64,000 nt of DNA from Ephemerocybe angulata (taxonomy: Eukaryota; Basidiomycota; Agaricomycetes; Agaricales; Psathyrellaceae): positions 1 through 64,000 of the forward strand of contig JAACJK010000167.1 of the NCBI GenBank assembly GCA_013368325.1, written 5' to 3'. The position numbers were made by a program, and so were the translations under genes. Positions within the stretch are counted from its first letter, which is position 1, and the number at the start of each line of letters is the position of its first letter. This document shows positions 10,170 through 19,724 of the stretch, piece by piece. A model generated the notes under the pieces. The model ran no database searches and had not been told where the DNA came from. It saw nothing but the letters and a program-made list of their open reading frames with translations.

Positions 10170-12575
10170 ATTCCAATGTCTACAGAAACATTGGACAGAA
10201 CCAGCCATACAAATGCATGACTAGTTGATACAAAAGCAAGCGCCCGCCTCTTAGAGAAGCATTGCAGCAGTGGTTTGTGTAGTACGATGTCTGTAGGAAC
10301 AACGGTTGTGTGGTCAGCAGTGGCACACTGTTTCGGGGCGGCCGTCCCACCTGTGGTATTAATCAATGCCTCCAGAGCAAACGCAGGCCACATTTCATCG
10401 GAAAGTTGCTTCCAGAACCTTTCGTCGGATTAACAACTCTTACAGAAGCATTGCATGGGCGGTTTGAGTGGCACAATGTCTCTAGAAACAACGGTTCACT
10501 GGCACACTGTTCTGGGGCGGCCAACCCACCTGCGGTAATTATCGATGCCTCCAGAGGAATCGCAAGTCACATTTCGTTGGTGGGTTGCTTCCAGAACGTC
10601 TCGTTGGGTAACCGCCCCTTACCGAAGCATCGCAGGATTGGTTTGGGCCGTGCACTGTCTGCTGAAGCAACGGCCAGGCGGTGTACACTGCAATCATCGA
10701 CGCCTCCAGAGGAAACACATGTCGCTTTTCGTCAGCGCATTGCTTCCAGAACGTCTCGTTGGATGACCACCTTTTACTGAAGCAATGCAGAGTTGATTTG
10801 GGCGGTGCGATGTCTGTAGAAGCAATGGAAGGAGGGTCACCACTGGCGCACTGTTTCGGAGCGGCGGACCCACCTGCGACAATACCGATGCCTCCAGAAC
10901 AAACGCAGGTCACATTTCGTCGGTGGGTTGCTTCCAGAACTCCTCGTCGGGTGACCGCCCCTTACCGAAGCATTGCAGGCCTGGTTTGGGCCGTGCGTTG
11001 CGGCCGGGCGGTGCTTTCAGAAGCATCGCAAGGGTGGTTTGGGTTGTACAATGTCTCTAGGAACAACGGTTAATACCGATGCCTCCAGAGGAAATGCACG
11101 TCACATTTCGCCCGTCCTTTGATTCCAGAAGCTCTCGTTGGATGACCACCGCTTACTGAAACAATGCAGAGGTGGTTTGGGCGGTGCGATGTCTGTAGAA
11201 GCAATGGAAGGAGGGTTAACACTGGCGCACTGTTTCGGGGCGGCGGACCCACCTGCGATAATACCGATGCCTCCAAAGGAAATGTAGGTCACATTTCGCC
11301 CGTTCTTCGCCTCCAGAAGCACTCGTCGGACGACCACCGCTTACTGAAGCAATGCAGAGGTGGTTTGGGCGGTGCGATGTCTGTAGAAGCAAGGGACGGG
11401 ACCTTAATACCGATGCCTCCAGAGGAAATGCAGGTCACATTTCGCCCGTCCTTTGCTTCCAGAAGCACTCGTTGGATGACCATCGCTTACTGAAACAATG
11501 CAGAGGTGGTTTGGGCGGTGCGATGTCTGTAGAAGCAATGGAAGGAGGATTAACACTGGCGCACTGGTTCGGGGCGGCGGACCCACCTGCGATAATACCG
11601 ATGCCTCCAGAGGAAATGTAGGTCACATTTCGCCCGTTCTTCGCCTCCAGAAGCACTCGTCGGACGACCACCGTTTACTGAAGCAATGCAGAGGTGGTTT
11701 GGGCGGTGCGATGTCTGTAGAAGCAAGGGACGTGACCTTAATACCGATGCCTCCAGAGGAAATGCAGGTCACATTTCGCCCGTCCTTTGCTTCTAGAAGC
11801 ACTCGTTGGATGACCACCGCTTACTGAAGTAATGCAGAGGTGATTTGGGCGGTGCGATGTCTGTAGAAGGAAAGGACGGGACCTTAATACCGATGCCTCC
11901 AGAGGAAATGCACCTCACATTTCGCCCGTCCTTTGATTCCAGAAGCTCTCGGTGGATGACCACCTCTTACTGAAGCAATGAAGAGGTGATTTTGGTGGTG
12001 CGATGTCTGTAGAAGGAATGGATGGACGGTCAACCCTGGCGCACTGTTTCGGGGCTCCGGACCCACCTGCGATAATACCGATGCCTCCAGAGGAAATGTA
12101 GGTCACATTTCGATCGTTCTTTGCTTCCAGAAGCACTCGTTGGATGACCACCGCTTACTGAAGCATTGCAGGACTGGTTTGGGCCGTGCGTTGTCTGTAG
12201 AAGGAATGGATGGACGGTCAACACTGGCGCACTGTTTCGGGGTGGCGGACCCACCTGCGATAACACCGATGCCTCCACAGGAAATGCAAGTCAGATTTCG
12301 CGCGTACCTTGCTTCCAGAAGCACTCGTCGGATGACCACCTCCTACTGAAGCAATGCAGAGGTGATTTGGGCGGTGCGATGTCTGCCGATACAATGGTTG
12401 CTTTCGGGCAGCGGGACACCTGCAATCATCCACCAGAGCCACTCGTGATGCAGGGAACCGACTGGCGAGGTATGCGCGGTGGGAATGGCTGTAGAACCAC
12501 AGGATGGATAAACACTCGTTACGCAAGAAACACATTCTGAAATCTGGGAGTAATCTCTACACAGACATTGGTGGG
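10170..12575. repeat. Satellite array of 146-bp and about 188-bp units with a 334-bp higher-order repeat
   Basis: The marker gcctccag recurs at 10368, 10547, 10702, 10890, 11081, 11269, 11415, 11603, 11749, 11895, 12083 and 12271. Later spacings are exactly 146 or 188 bases; earlier ones are 155-191 and more diverged. Long units carry an extra segment (taacactggcgcactgtttcggggcgg...) missing from short units. A 188+146 pair forms a 334-base block repeated head to tail (about 11160-11828). Each unit also holds gatgtctgtagaagcaatgg and gaagcaatgcagaggtggttt. Open frames inside run through the repeat on both strands without a start or codon logic, so I regard the array as non-coding. Edges are partial units near 10172 and 12575. 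Confidence 0.9.
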
Positions 12576-12733
12576 CGGACGCACTGCGCTCGATATCCAT
12601 ATTGGAAAAGAAAGGGGTGGACGTAACGGCCAGGGATAAGGAACTATAAGATCTAAAAGCCTCCTGCCCTCTTTCTCCTCCTCCTAGGCTCTGGATATCC
12701 GAGGTGCACTGAGCGGATTGGGATGTTGAAAGA

Positions 12734-12827
12734 GCTGTGCCACGCCGTTCAGGCGTGGCACACAGCAGGTTTGATCTAGCGTGGGCATTATTTACAGCTT
12801 ACATAATCATCCTCGCGGGCGAGGATG
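12734..12827. other. Two inverted repeats at the array/gene boundary
   Basis: tgccacgcc (12738-12746) pairs with ggcgtggca (12752-12760) around a 5-base loop, with partial extension to gctg. catcctcgc (12808-12816) pairs with gcgaggatg (12819-12827) around gg. The putative ATG of the next frame (12825) is inside the second right arm. They may be cruciform-prone DNA or the scar of an insertion; no terminator role is implied. Confidence 0.6.
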
Positions 12828-14264
12828 ACCATCATCCTCACGGGGGCGGTGTGTCTGGACCAACATAGCTATCAACGGATGCCCCACTTGAGCCGCTATA
12901 TGGCTTACTATGCCCCGCGAATACGCGATGTTCAGATTATCGCGTTACACGAGACGTTTTGTCAAGAAACTTGGCAAGGGATACAGCTGGCGACGAGCGG
13001 GAAACATGGGGCACTCTCGCCGGCAGCATGGCAAGTTACTTGGGCCTTGCCTGCTTTCAACCCGAGGGGCCTGCGCGATGAAAGTCTAGACAAAACATAT
13101 GCTTTCTTCTCGCTCTTTGTGGGGCCCAGGGCGACCTCTTTGCAACTCGCATTCAAGTCTGACAACCCTACCCACGTCGCCTCGATTCGAAACGCGACGG
13201 CTATTCCCACATCATTGAAGGAACTAGTCCTCATGGACTTCTCCCCCATAGCTTCGAACTCATCTTACTTCATGAGCTTCATCCAATCAAACGCCTGGTG
13301 CAATCTTGAAAGTCTTGAATTTGAGCACCTTCCAGCCGATGCCATCCCACACCTCTCGACTCTTCCACACCTCTCTACACTTAAAATACGAAACCTGGAG
13401 AACATACCACCTATCCACGCGTACTGCCAAGAAACTCTTGAAATCCCTCCACCGTACCTCGCCGAAATATCAACTGCCGCTTTCCAGCGCCTGAAAACAT
13501 TAAAGCTATCGTCGAGCAAGTTTGATAACTTTAACGGCTTTCTGCAGCGTCTACCGCCGAAAAACCAGTTACACACTCTCAAATGCTTCCTCGAGACAGC
13601 GGACGCGGACGGTAATGTGGCGAGTGTTCTCTTCACAATCCATGCCCACTGTAACCCCAAAAACCTGCGGACGTTGGTCATCAGAGGATCTTCCGGTGCC
13701 TGCGACGAACAGGAACATCTGGAGACGTGGGCCAACCTCGGGGTCGAGCTAGACCCCTTATATAAATTTTCACATCTCGAACTTCTATCCCTTAACCCCC
13801 TGACCAACATCAATCTCAATCCTAGAGATATCCAAAACATCATCGAGCACTTCCCGCGCCTTGTGAAGCTGAAAGTCGACAACAATGTTTTTGACAGCAG
13901 AATCTCCCTCCTCAACCACACCCACCTCCTGCAACTTCTTTACAAGCTCCCCCACCTAAAGAAGCTTGGCCTTCGCTTCAATGCAACTGAAGCTGGCGAA
14001 TTTCCATCGGATAGAGACGTGTTGGACGATTTGGCGACCGACGGTGAACTAAAGCCTTCCCAGCTGATAAAGCTCTGGGTCGGAGATTCGCCTATCTATT
14101 CCCCCACAAGCGTTGCGAAGTTCTTCGAAAAACATTGCCCCAAGCTACAGATGGAGAACATATTTACTCTTTCACGTTCCGACGACCATCTAGACACCGT
14201 CGTAAAGATGTATCGAAGGCGATGGAACGCAGTGAAGGACTATGTCGTGTATGCTCCGCCTTAA
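12825..14264 (+). CDS. F-box/LRR-like paralogue lacking the F-box
   Basis: A single open exon of 479 codons. From about 12889 (LSRYMAYYAPRIRDVQ) to the end it aligns along its length with the paralogue at 14540-16247. Shared landmarks are TWQG.QLAT..KHGALSP, NIN/VNLNP..I, FPRLVKLKVD, LRKLGLRFNAT and KLWVGDSPIYSP. Leucine-rich, loosely repeated helices fit the substrate-recognition part of F-box proteins that feed SCF ubiquitin ligases. The N-terminal F-box present in the neighbour (DKCLQAPEILQLICNQLP) is absent, and the upstream sequence is hairpins and satellite. The copy is therefore probably 5'-truncated, and the ATG at 12825 may not be a natural start. Confidence 0.6.
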   Translation: MTIILTGAVCLDQHSYQRMPHLSRYMAYYAPRIRDVQIIALHETFCQETWQGIQLATSGKHGALSPAAWQVTWALPAFNPRGLRDESLDKTYAFFSLFVGPRATSLQLAFKSDNPTHVASIRNATAIPTSLKELVLMDFSPIASNSSYFMSFIQSNAWCNLESLEFEHLPADAIPHLSTLPHLSTLKIRNLENIPPIHAYCQETLEIPPPYLAEISTAAFQRLKTLKLSSSKFDNFNGFLQRLPPKNQLHTLKCFLETADADGNVASVLFTIHAHCNPKNLRTLVIRGSSGACDEQEHLETWANLGVELDPLYKFSHLELLSLNPLTNINLNPRDIQNIIEHFPRLVKLKVDNNVFDSRISLLNHTHLLQLLYKLPHLKKLGLRFNATEAGEFPSDRDVLDDLATDGELKPSQLIKLWVGDSPIYSPTSVAKFFEKHCPKLQMENIFTLSRSDDHLDTVVKMYRRRWNAVKDYVVYAPP

Positions 14265-14484
14265 CTTTAAGCGCCCAAGTAGTTTGTAGCTGATATCGAA
14301 CCAAACTTCTTTGAATACTCGCCATATTCTTCCTCTAAGATACTCGACCCCATTTAAATGTGTCGAAAGCATTTTGGAAGGTAGGTAAAGTATATATCAG
14401 GTGCACTGAGCCCGTCCAGGCCTTTTGGTCGTGAGGAAAGGGTTAGGGCTTCGCTGATTTCGGATTCCGAGTCGTGACTTTGCT

Positions 14485-14514
14485 TCCAACCACCACCACC
14501 ACCACCACCACCAG
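14485..14514. repeat. (CAC)n / (ACC)n trinucleotide microsatellite
   Basis: About eight consecutive CAC/ACC triplets just 5' of the F-box gene start at 14540. Confidence 0.85.
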
Positions 14515-14539
14515 CCTGAACGAGGGTGCTAAAACAGCT

Positions 14540-16247
14540 ATGGACAAATGCCTGCAGGCCCCGGAGATTCTCCAACTAATATGCAATCAACTCCCGAATG
14601 AAACGCCCGACGATAGACTAAGGCTACTGGCAACCGCGTTGTCCTGCCGAGCCCTTCTTGAACCCAGTCTCGATAGACTTTGGCACACCATACCTTCCTT
14701 TCGGCCTTTAATGACGACGCTTCCTCTTGGCCTGTTCAAGGAGGAGAGAAAACGCGGTCTCCAATCCTCCATTTTCTGCCTTGTGGTATGGTCATTTACA
14801 CCGTTTACCCTCAGTTGCCGGCTCTGACCTGCCCTTGTCAATGGCACTGCAGAACCTGCGCCGTGAAATCGAGCCTTCTGATCTAAACCGCTACCTAACA
14901 TACTACGCCCCCCGAATACGCGAGATCGACATTGGCCTGCTAGAAGGGACCTTCTCTCCAGAGACTTGGCAAGGCTTGCAACTGGCGACGGGCTGGAAGC
15001 ATGGGGCACTTTCGCCGTTAGCCCGGAAGGTCGTCTGGACATTGACAGCGCCATTCCAGTCGATACTGTCTCAAGATATCTTGGATCAAACTTTTGCTTA
15101 CTTCTCGCTCTTTCTGGGCCCCAAGACAACCTTCGTCAAATTTGCCTTCAAGTCAGAAGCCCCACTTCAAGCAGCCTCGATAAGAAACGCACCAAGCATT
15201 CCAACGGCCTTGAAAGAACTCTCGCTTCAAGACGCTTCGCCAATCGCTTCAGAGTTGTCATTCTTGACGAGTTCCATCCAGTCGACATCCTGGCGAAACC
15301 TTGAAGGTCTTACGATTTTAAACCTACCACCCAACGGCATCTCTCACCTCTCGACTCTCCCTCGTCTATCCAGACTTGAGATAGGAGAACTGCATGACAC
15401 CCCCCCTCTCCACTCATACACCCAAGCGGATATCACCAATCGTCCAGAACACCTCTCGACAATGTCAACCGGCGTGTTTCAATCCCTGAAGTATTTAAAG
15501 TTATCTTCGGCGGTATCCGCCAACTTCGAAGGCTTTCTGCAATATTTGCCACCAAATAACCAACTCCACACTCTCAAATGCATCCTAGGAGTAGCACCGT
15601 CGTCTGCTAGAGTGGACGCAATTCTCGCCACAATCCGCCTCCACTGCAGCCCAAAACACTTCCGAGAGCTGGTTATTAAAGGGAGTCGTGGTACTGCGGC
15701 CAACAAGGAACGTTTGGACACCTACTGGAATGTCGGGATCGATTTAGGCCCTTTACTCATATTCGCACAATTGGAAACTTTATCCCTTAACCTCTTGCTA
15801 GACGTCAACCTCAACCCCGCAGATATCAATCATATTGTGGCCCACTTCCCTCGCCTTGTGAAGCTTAAGGTCGATACCGACGCTTTCGACAGTCGAATCC
15901 CTCAAATCGATTATACCCACGTCCTTCAACTCATTTACAAGCTACGTCACTTGAGGAAGCTCGGCCTTCGATTCAACGCAACTGCTATTCCTAAAGATCT
16001 GTCGAATGACCCTGCACTCGCCAATCTAGCGCCCGCGAAGCAACTGCCTTCACAACTGGTGAAGCTTTGGGTTGGAGATTCGCCTATCTATTCGCCTCCC
16101 AGCGTCGCGAGGTTCTTCAAGATGCACTGCCCAAGCCTACGGATGGATAGGATTCTTACCCCTCCTATCGACAACAAAATTCCGAAAACCATGCCCGTGG
16201 TGATGTACCAGAAGCGTTGGAGGGCATTGGAGCATCAGAACGTCTGA
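14540..16247 (+). CDS. F-box protein with LRR-like C-terminal region
   Basis: ATG at 14540 opens MDKCLQAPEILQLICNQLP, then LLATALSCRALLEPSLDRLW, a typical fungal F-box: hydrophobic helix, APEIL core and the terminal LDRLWH. The frame must then change to reach the long C-terminal frame (VAGSDLPLSMALQNLRRE onward). A 58-base intron from GTCTCC (about 14760) to CTCAG fits the phase exactly, but its donor is weak; the alternative is a one-base indel. The remainder is leucine-rich and about 60% identical by eye to the neighbouring gene. Role: substrate receptor of an SCF ubiquitin ligase (family knowledge); target unknown. The two genes form a head-to-tail tandem duplicate. Confidence 0.7.
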
Positions 16248-16934
16248 AGGCAGTCCTGAGCGGCGTGTGCATGGGTCGCCTAGATTGACTTCGAATGCTT
16301 GAAGCCCAACGTCCCTGGAAGCTCACCTATATCACCTTCGCCCAGGATGCGATCGCGAGGTTCGTTGAAGAGCGCACTTTTGTTATGCAATCCATGTATG
16401 TCATATATTCAAGTTGATCTTTCATGACGAGGGAAATGTAGGGAAACCTCCGGTATCACGGACAGACCGACGTCACGGATACAAGCTCACGCTGAAGATC
16501 CCTTGGTACCGAAACTCTTCGGGCCTACATATGTAACGAACGCGGCGAGATCCGGTCTAGGCAAACCCAAGGAAATCGGATCAAGCAAGTGCTTGATTTC
16601 CTTGTCTTTCCCTCATCACGACGCTCCAGAGGCCCGAGCGTATCTCATGCCTCATACTCGGGCTGCTCGGCTGAAACCCCCTTGCAACCGAGAGTGCGCC
16701 GCCGTGCGTCGCCATTGTTTGATCATTATCGGGCAAGATGTCCTTGTCCGCTTGGACGGGTGTGCCCGGGAACCTCGGCTTAACATGGGTATCGCGTCTA
16801 AGTGAAGGATACGGTTGGAATAGCCGCAGTACGTCAATCCAGGATAGGCGTCTCGTATAAGTACACGGCTGAGGCTTCCTCTGAGTGTAAGAATTCCACA
16901 ATCTCCTCTTCTTTTATCTGGCATCAAACTCGCA
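16248..16934. other. Spacer between the F-box and P450 genes
   Basis: No supported gene. A TATA-like tataag lies at 16856-16861, about 75 bases before the P450 start, and is a candidate core promoter. Confidence 0.5.
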
Positions 16935-19452
16935 ATGGCCACAGGAATTCAGGTCGTCGGGGCGTGTGTAGTGTCCTGGGTGGCGTGGAAGCTGATGAAG
17001 TGGCTTTTGAAGAAAGACCCCTTAGCTAACATTCGTGGGCCTCCCAGCTCCTCGCGGCTTCTAGGTATTGTTCACCCACGCTTCATCGCAAAGATAAATT
17101 AACGCAGAACCATTGTTCAGGGAATATCGGCGACATGATCAGCACTCGGGGCTGGGCGTATCATAAGCACCTTTCAGATGAGTGTATGTTGGTAAAAGTC
17201 CTTAGCATGCACATTCAGCTTACTCTCTTATCGTTTGTAGACGGAGGATTATCGAGAGTTCATGGCTTCCTTGGGGTCAGTGACCAAAACCGGATCCCAC
17301 AGTGTCTCCTGCCCTGTATTGACAGCAATCATCAAGGAAAGTGCACTGTATGTCTATGACCCGAAGGCCCTGCAGCACATCATCGTCAAGGTAAGCGTTT
17401 CGAGCTCAAATCGCGAATTCGGATGCACCCATTGAGCCATGGTTTCAGGAGCAATATATCTATGATGAAGCTCCGAGCTTCACCTTGTGAGTTGTTCATT
17501 AGAGGCTGGCGATTCCGTGACAATTAAAGCCTAATTCCCTGACCAATAATACCTAGGGGAAATGAAGTAGTTTTCGGCAAAGGCTTGCTCGCCACTCTTG
17601 GTAAGAACTGGTTTACCGTGACTGCTTTCTTCGAGACAACTTGAATATCTGATATACTTGATGAAGGTGACCATCATAAAAAGCAGAGGAAAGCTTTGAA
17701 CCCTGTATTCTCCACCGCGCACATGCGTGAAATGGGTACGCCACGCAGGCCAGACTTCTTCCGCCTTCGCTGACTCTGTAACACAGTTCCCATCTTCTAT
17801 GGGGTCGTAAACAAGGTCAGTCAACTAAAACAGACTTGTGAGTACTGCTAATCACTGGACTGCAGCTGGAAGACGTCTTTCAAAAGAAAGTGCAGGATGG
17901 ACCCATTACTGTAAGCACCATAGCCCTCCCTCACACGTTAGAGCACCTTTAGTAACCGTATTTTCCCTGTAGTTCGATGTCCTCTCTTGGATGACTAGGA
18001 CCGCTTTAGAGCTTGTCGGTCAAAGTGGCCTCGGGTACTCGTTCGATCCACTTACCGAGGATGGAAAAGAGCACCCGTTCAGCATATCACTCAAGCAGCT
18101 CATGTGAGACTCAAACAGTCTACGAGTGCTCGCGCTGCCCATTCTAATAATTTGGTCCATCTAGCCCCGCAGCTCAGAAGGTCAACCTGTTCCGCTTCGT
18201 CGTGCTCCCCCGCGTGTGCAAGATTGGCCCAGCCTGGCTCCGTCGCGCTGCGGTAAACCTCTTGAGCGCCTTCTGGACAGACCTCCGACGCGTTAGGGAC
18301 ATCATCGACGTGATGTCGAACACCTCCGTTGAGATCTATGAGTCGAAGAAAGCGGCACTGAAGGAGGGAGATCAAGCATTGGAAAGCCATGTGGGGCGAG
18401 GCAAGGACATCATCAGCATCCTCCGTTCGTCTGTTTGTTCCTTTAGACAGTCGGATTGCTAATTTTGGGTGATATAGTCAAGGCTAATATGGCGGCTTCA
18501 GAGGTGGACAGGCTCCCCGACGATGAGTTGATTGGGCAGATTTCGTACGTCCGACTCCGCTTCCGGGACTGGTCTACCTGACGAAAGATAATTCACCCCA
18601 GCACTCTGACATTCGCTGGAATGGACACCACGTCCAATGCTCTTGCTCGCATCCTCTATCAGTTGACCCAGCACCCCGACGTGCAGGAGAAGATGCGTCA
18701 AGAGATAACAGAAGCGCAAACGAAGCATGGTAGACTGGACTATAACGAGCTCATGGGCTTGCCATACCTGGATGCAGTGTGTCGCGAAACGCTCCGCACG
18801 TGAGCCCCATCCCTTAAATTCGTTGACTTGCGACTGACAACCTCTTCGGCCACCAGGTTCCCTCCTGTTCCACTGGTAACCAGGATGGCTCGCCAGGACA
18901 TGGTTCTGCCAATGTCCAGGCCCATTGTTGGCGTCGACGGAAAGGAGATGCACGAAGTCGTCGTACCCAAAGGAACGAGGATATTCATTTCAGCCCTCGC
19001 CTCGAACCGAAATCCAGAGCTCTGGGGGTCTGACTCGTATGAGTGGAAGCCCGAACGGTGGCTGTCTCCCCTTCCTGATGCATTGGTAAACGCCAAAGTG
19101 CCTGGCGTCTATTCTCATCTGTAAGCGCTTAGTTCTTACCTCACATCTCAAGCACTGACTGCGTGGATGAGTAGGATGACCTTCCTCGGAGGCGGAAGAG
19201 CTTGTATTGGATTTAAGTTCTCTGAGCTCGAAATGAGTGCGTCCTTTCTTTTCCTTTGAACAGTCACAGCGTCCTGAAAGAGCCATCATATATCAAGAGC
19301 TTGTCCTCGCCGTGCTCATCCCCAAGTTTAGATTCGCGTTAGAGGAGAACAAGGAGATATTCTGGCAAATGGGAACTATCGTGACACCCATCATCGACGA
19401 GAAGGACGGTTCCTTGCAGCCGCAACTTCCCCTTATTGTCTCAGCTGTCTAA
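16935..19452 (+). CDS. Cytochrome P450 monooxygenase
   Basis: Multi-exon gene (at least twelve short introns). The start at 16935 gives an N-terminal membrane anchor (MATGIQVVGACVVSWVAWKL) and a Pro-rich hinge (RGPPSS). After careful splicing: HLSDEYGGLSRVHGFLG, LYVYDPKALQHIIVK, HHKKQRKALNPVFSTAHMRE, the I-helix oxygen-binding motif FAGMDTTSNA, the K-helix ETLR, a WKPERW perf-type motif, and the haem loop FLGGGRACIGFKFSELEM with its cysteine ligand. It ends QPQLPLIVSAV. All core residues are present, so it should be a functional ER-bound haem-thiolate enzyme needing P450 reductase. The DPKAL and MRE/PIFY signatures resemble basidiomycete CYP5150-like proteins, but I cannot fix the family. Substrate unknown. 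Confidence 0.9.
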
Positions 19453-19724
19453 TCATTTAGTAGTCTCGGAGGGCGAAGTAGGTAGCGTATATATATGCAA
19501 TGCTACAATTACTGTGCGAAAGCGAAGCCGACATGGATATGGTACACTAACGAGAAATCGATATGTAATTTGGACTGGATTGAGGGGAGTTTAGTAGATC
19601 GAATCTAGGAGATCTGGGTAGGTGTGTGGTGGGTATACAAAACAAATGTACATTCAAAAAGCAGTCAACTGTGCAGGATAACATCGAAAGTGTGGTTCCA
19701 GGAGATCCGTGGAGTCGAAAACAT

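Noticed and set aside
11164..11827. Two near-identical 109-codon frames in the satellite as genes
   Set aside because: They are the 334-base repeat read twice; overlapping frames on the other strand are equally long and there is no domain.
10170..12575. CRISPR-like array
   Set aside because: Units are 146-188 bases with no unique spacers, and the genome is eukaryotic; it is a satellite.
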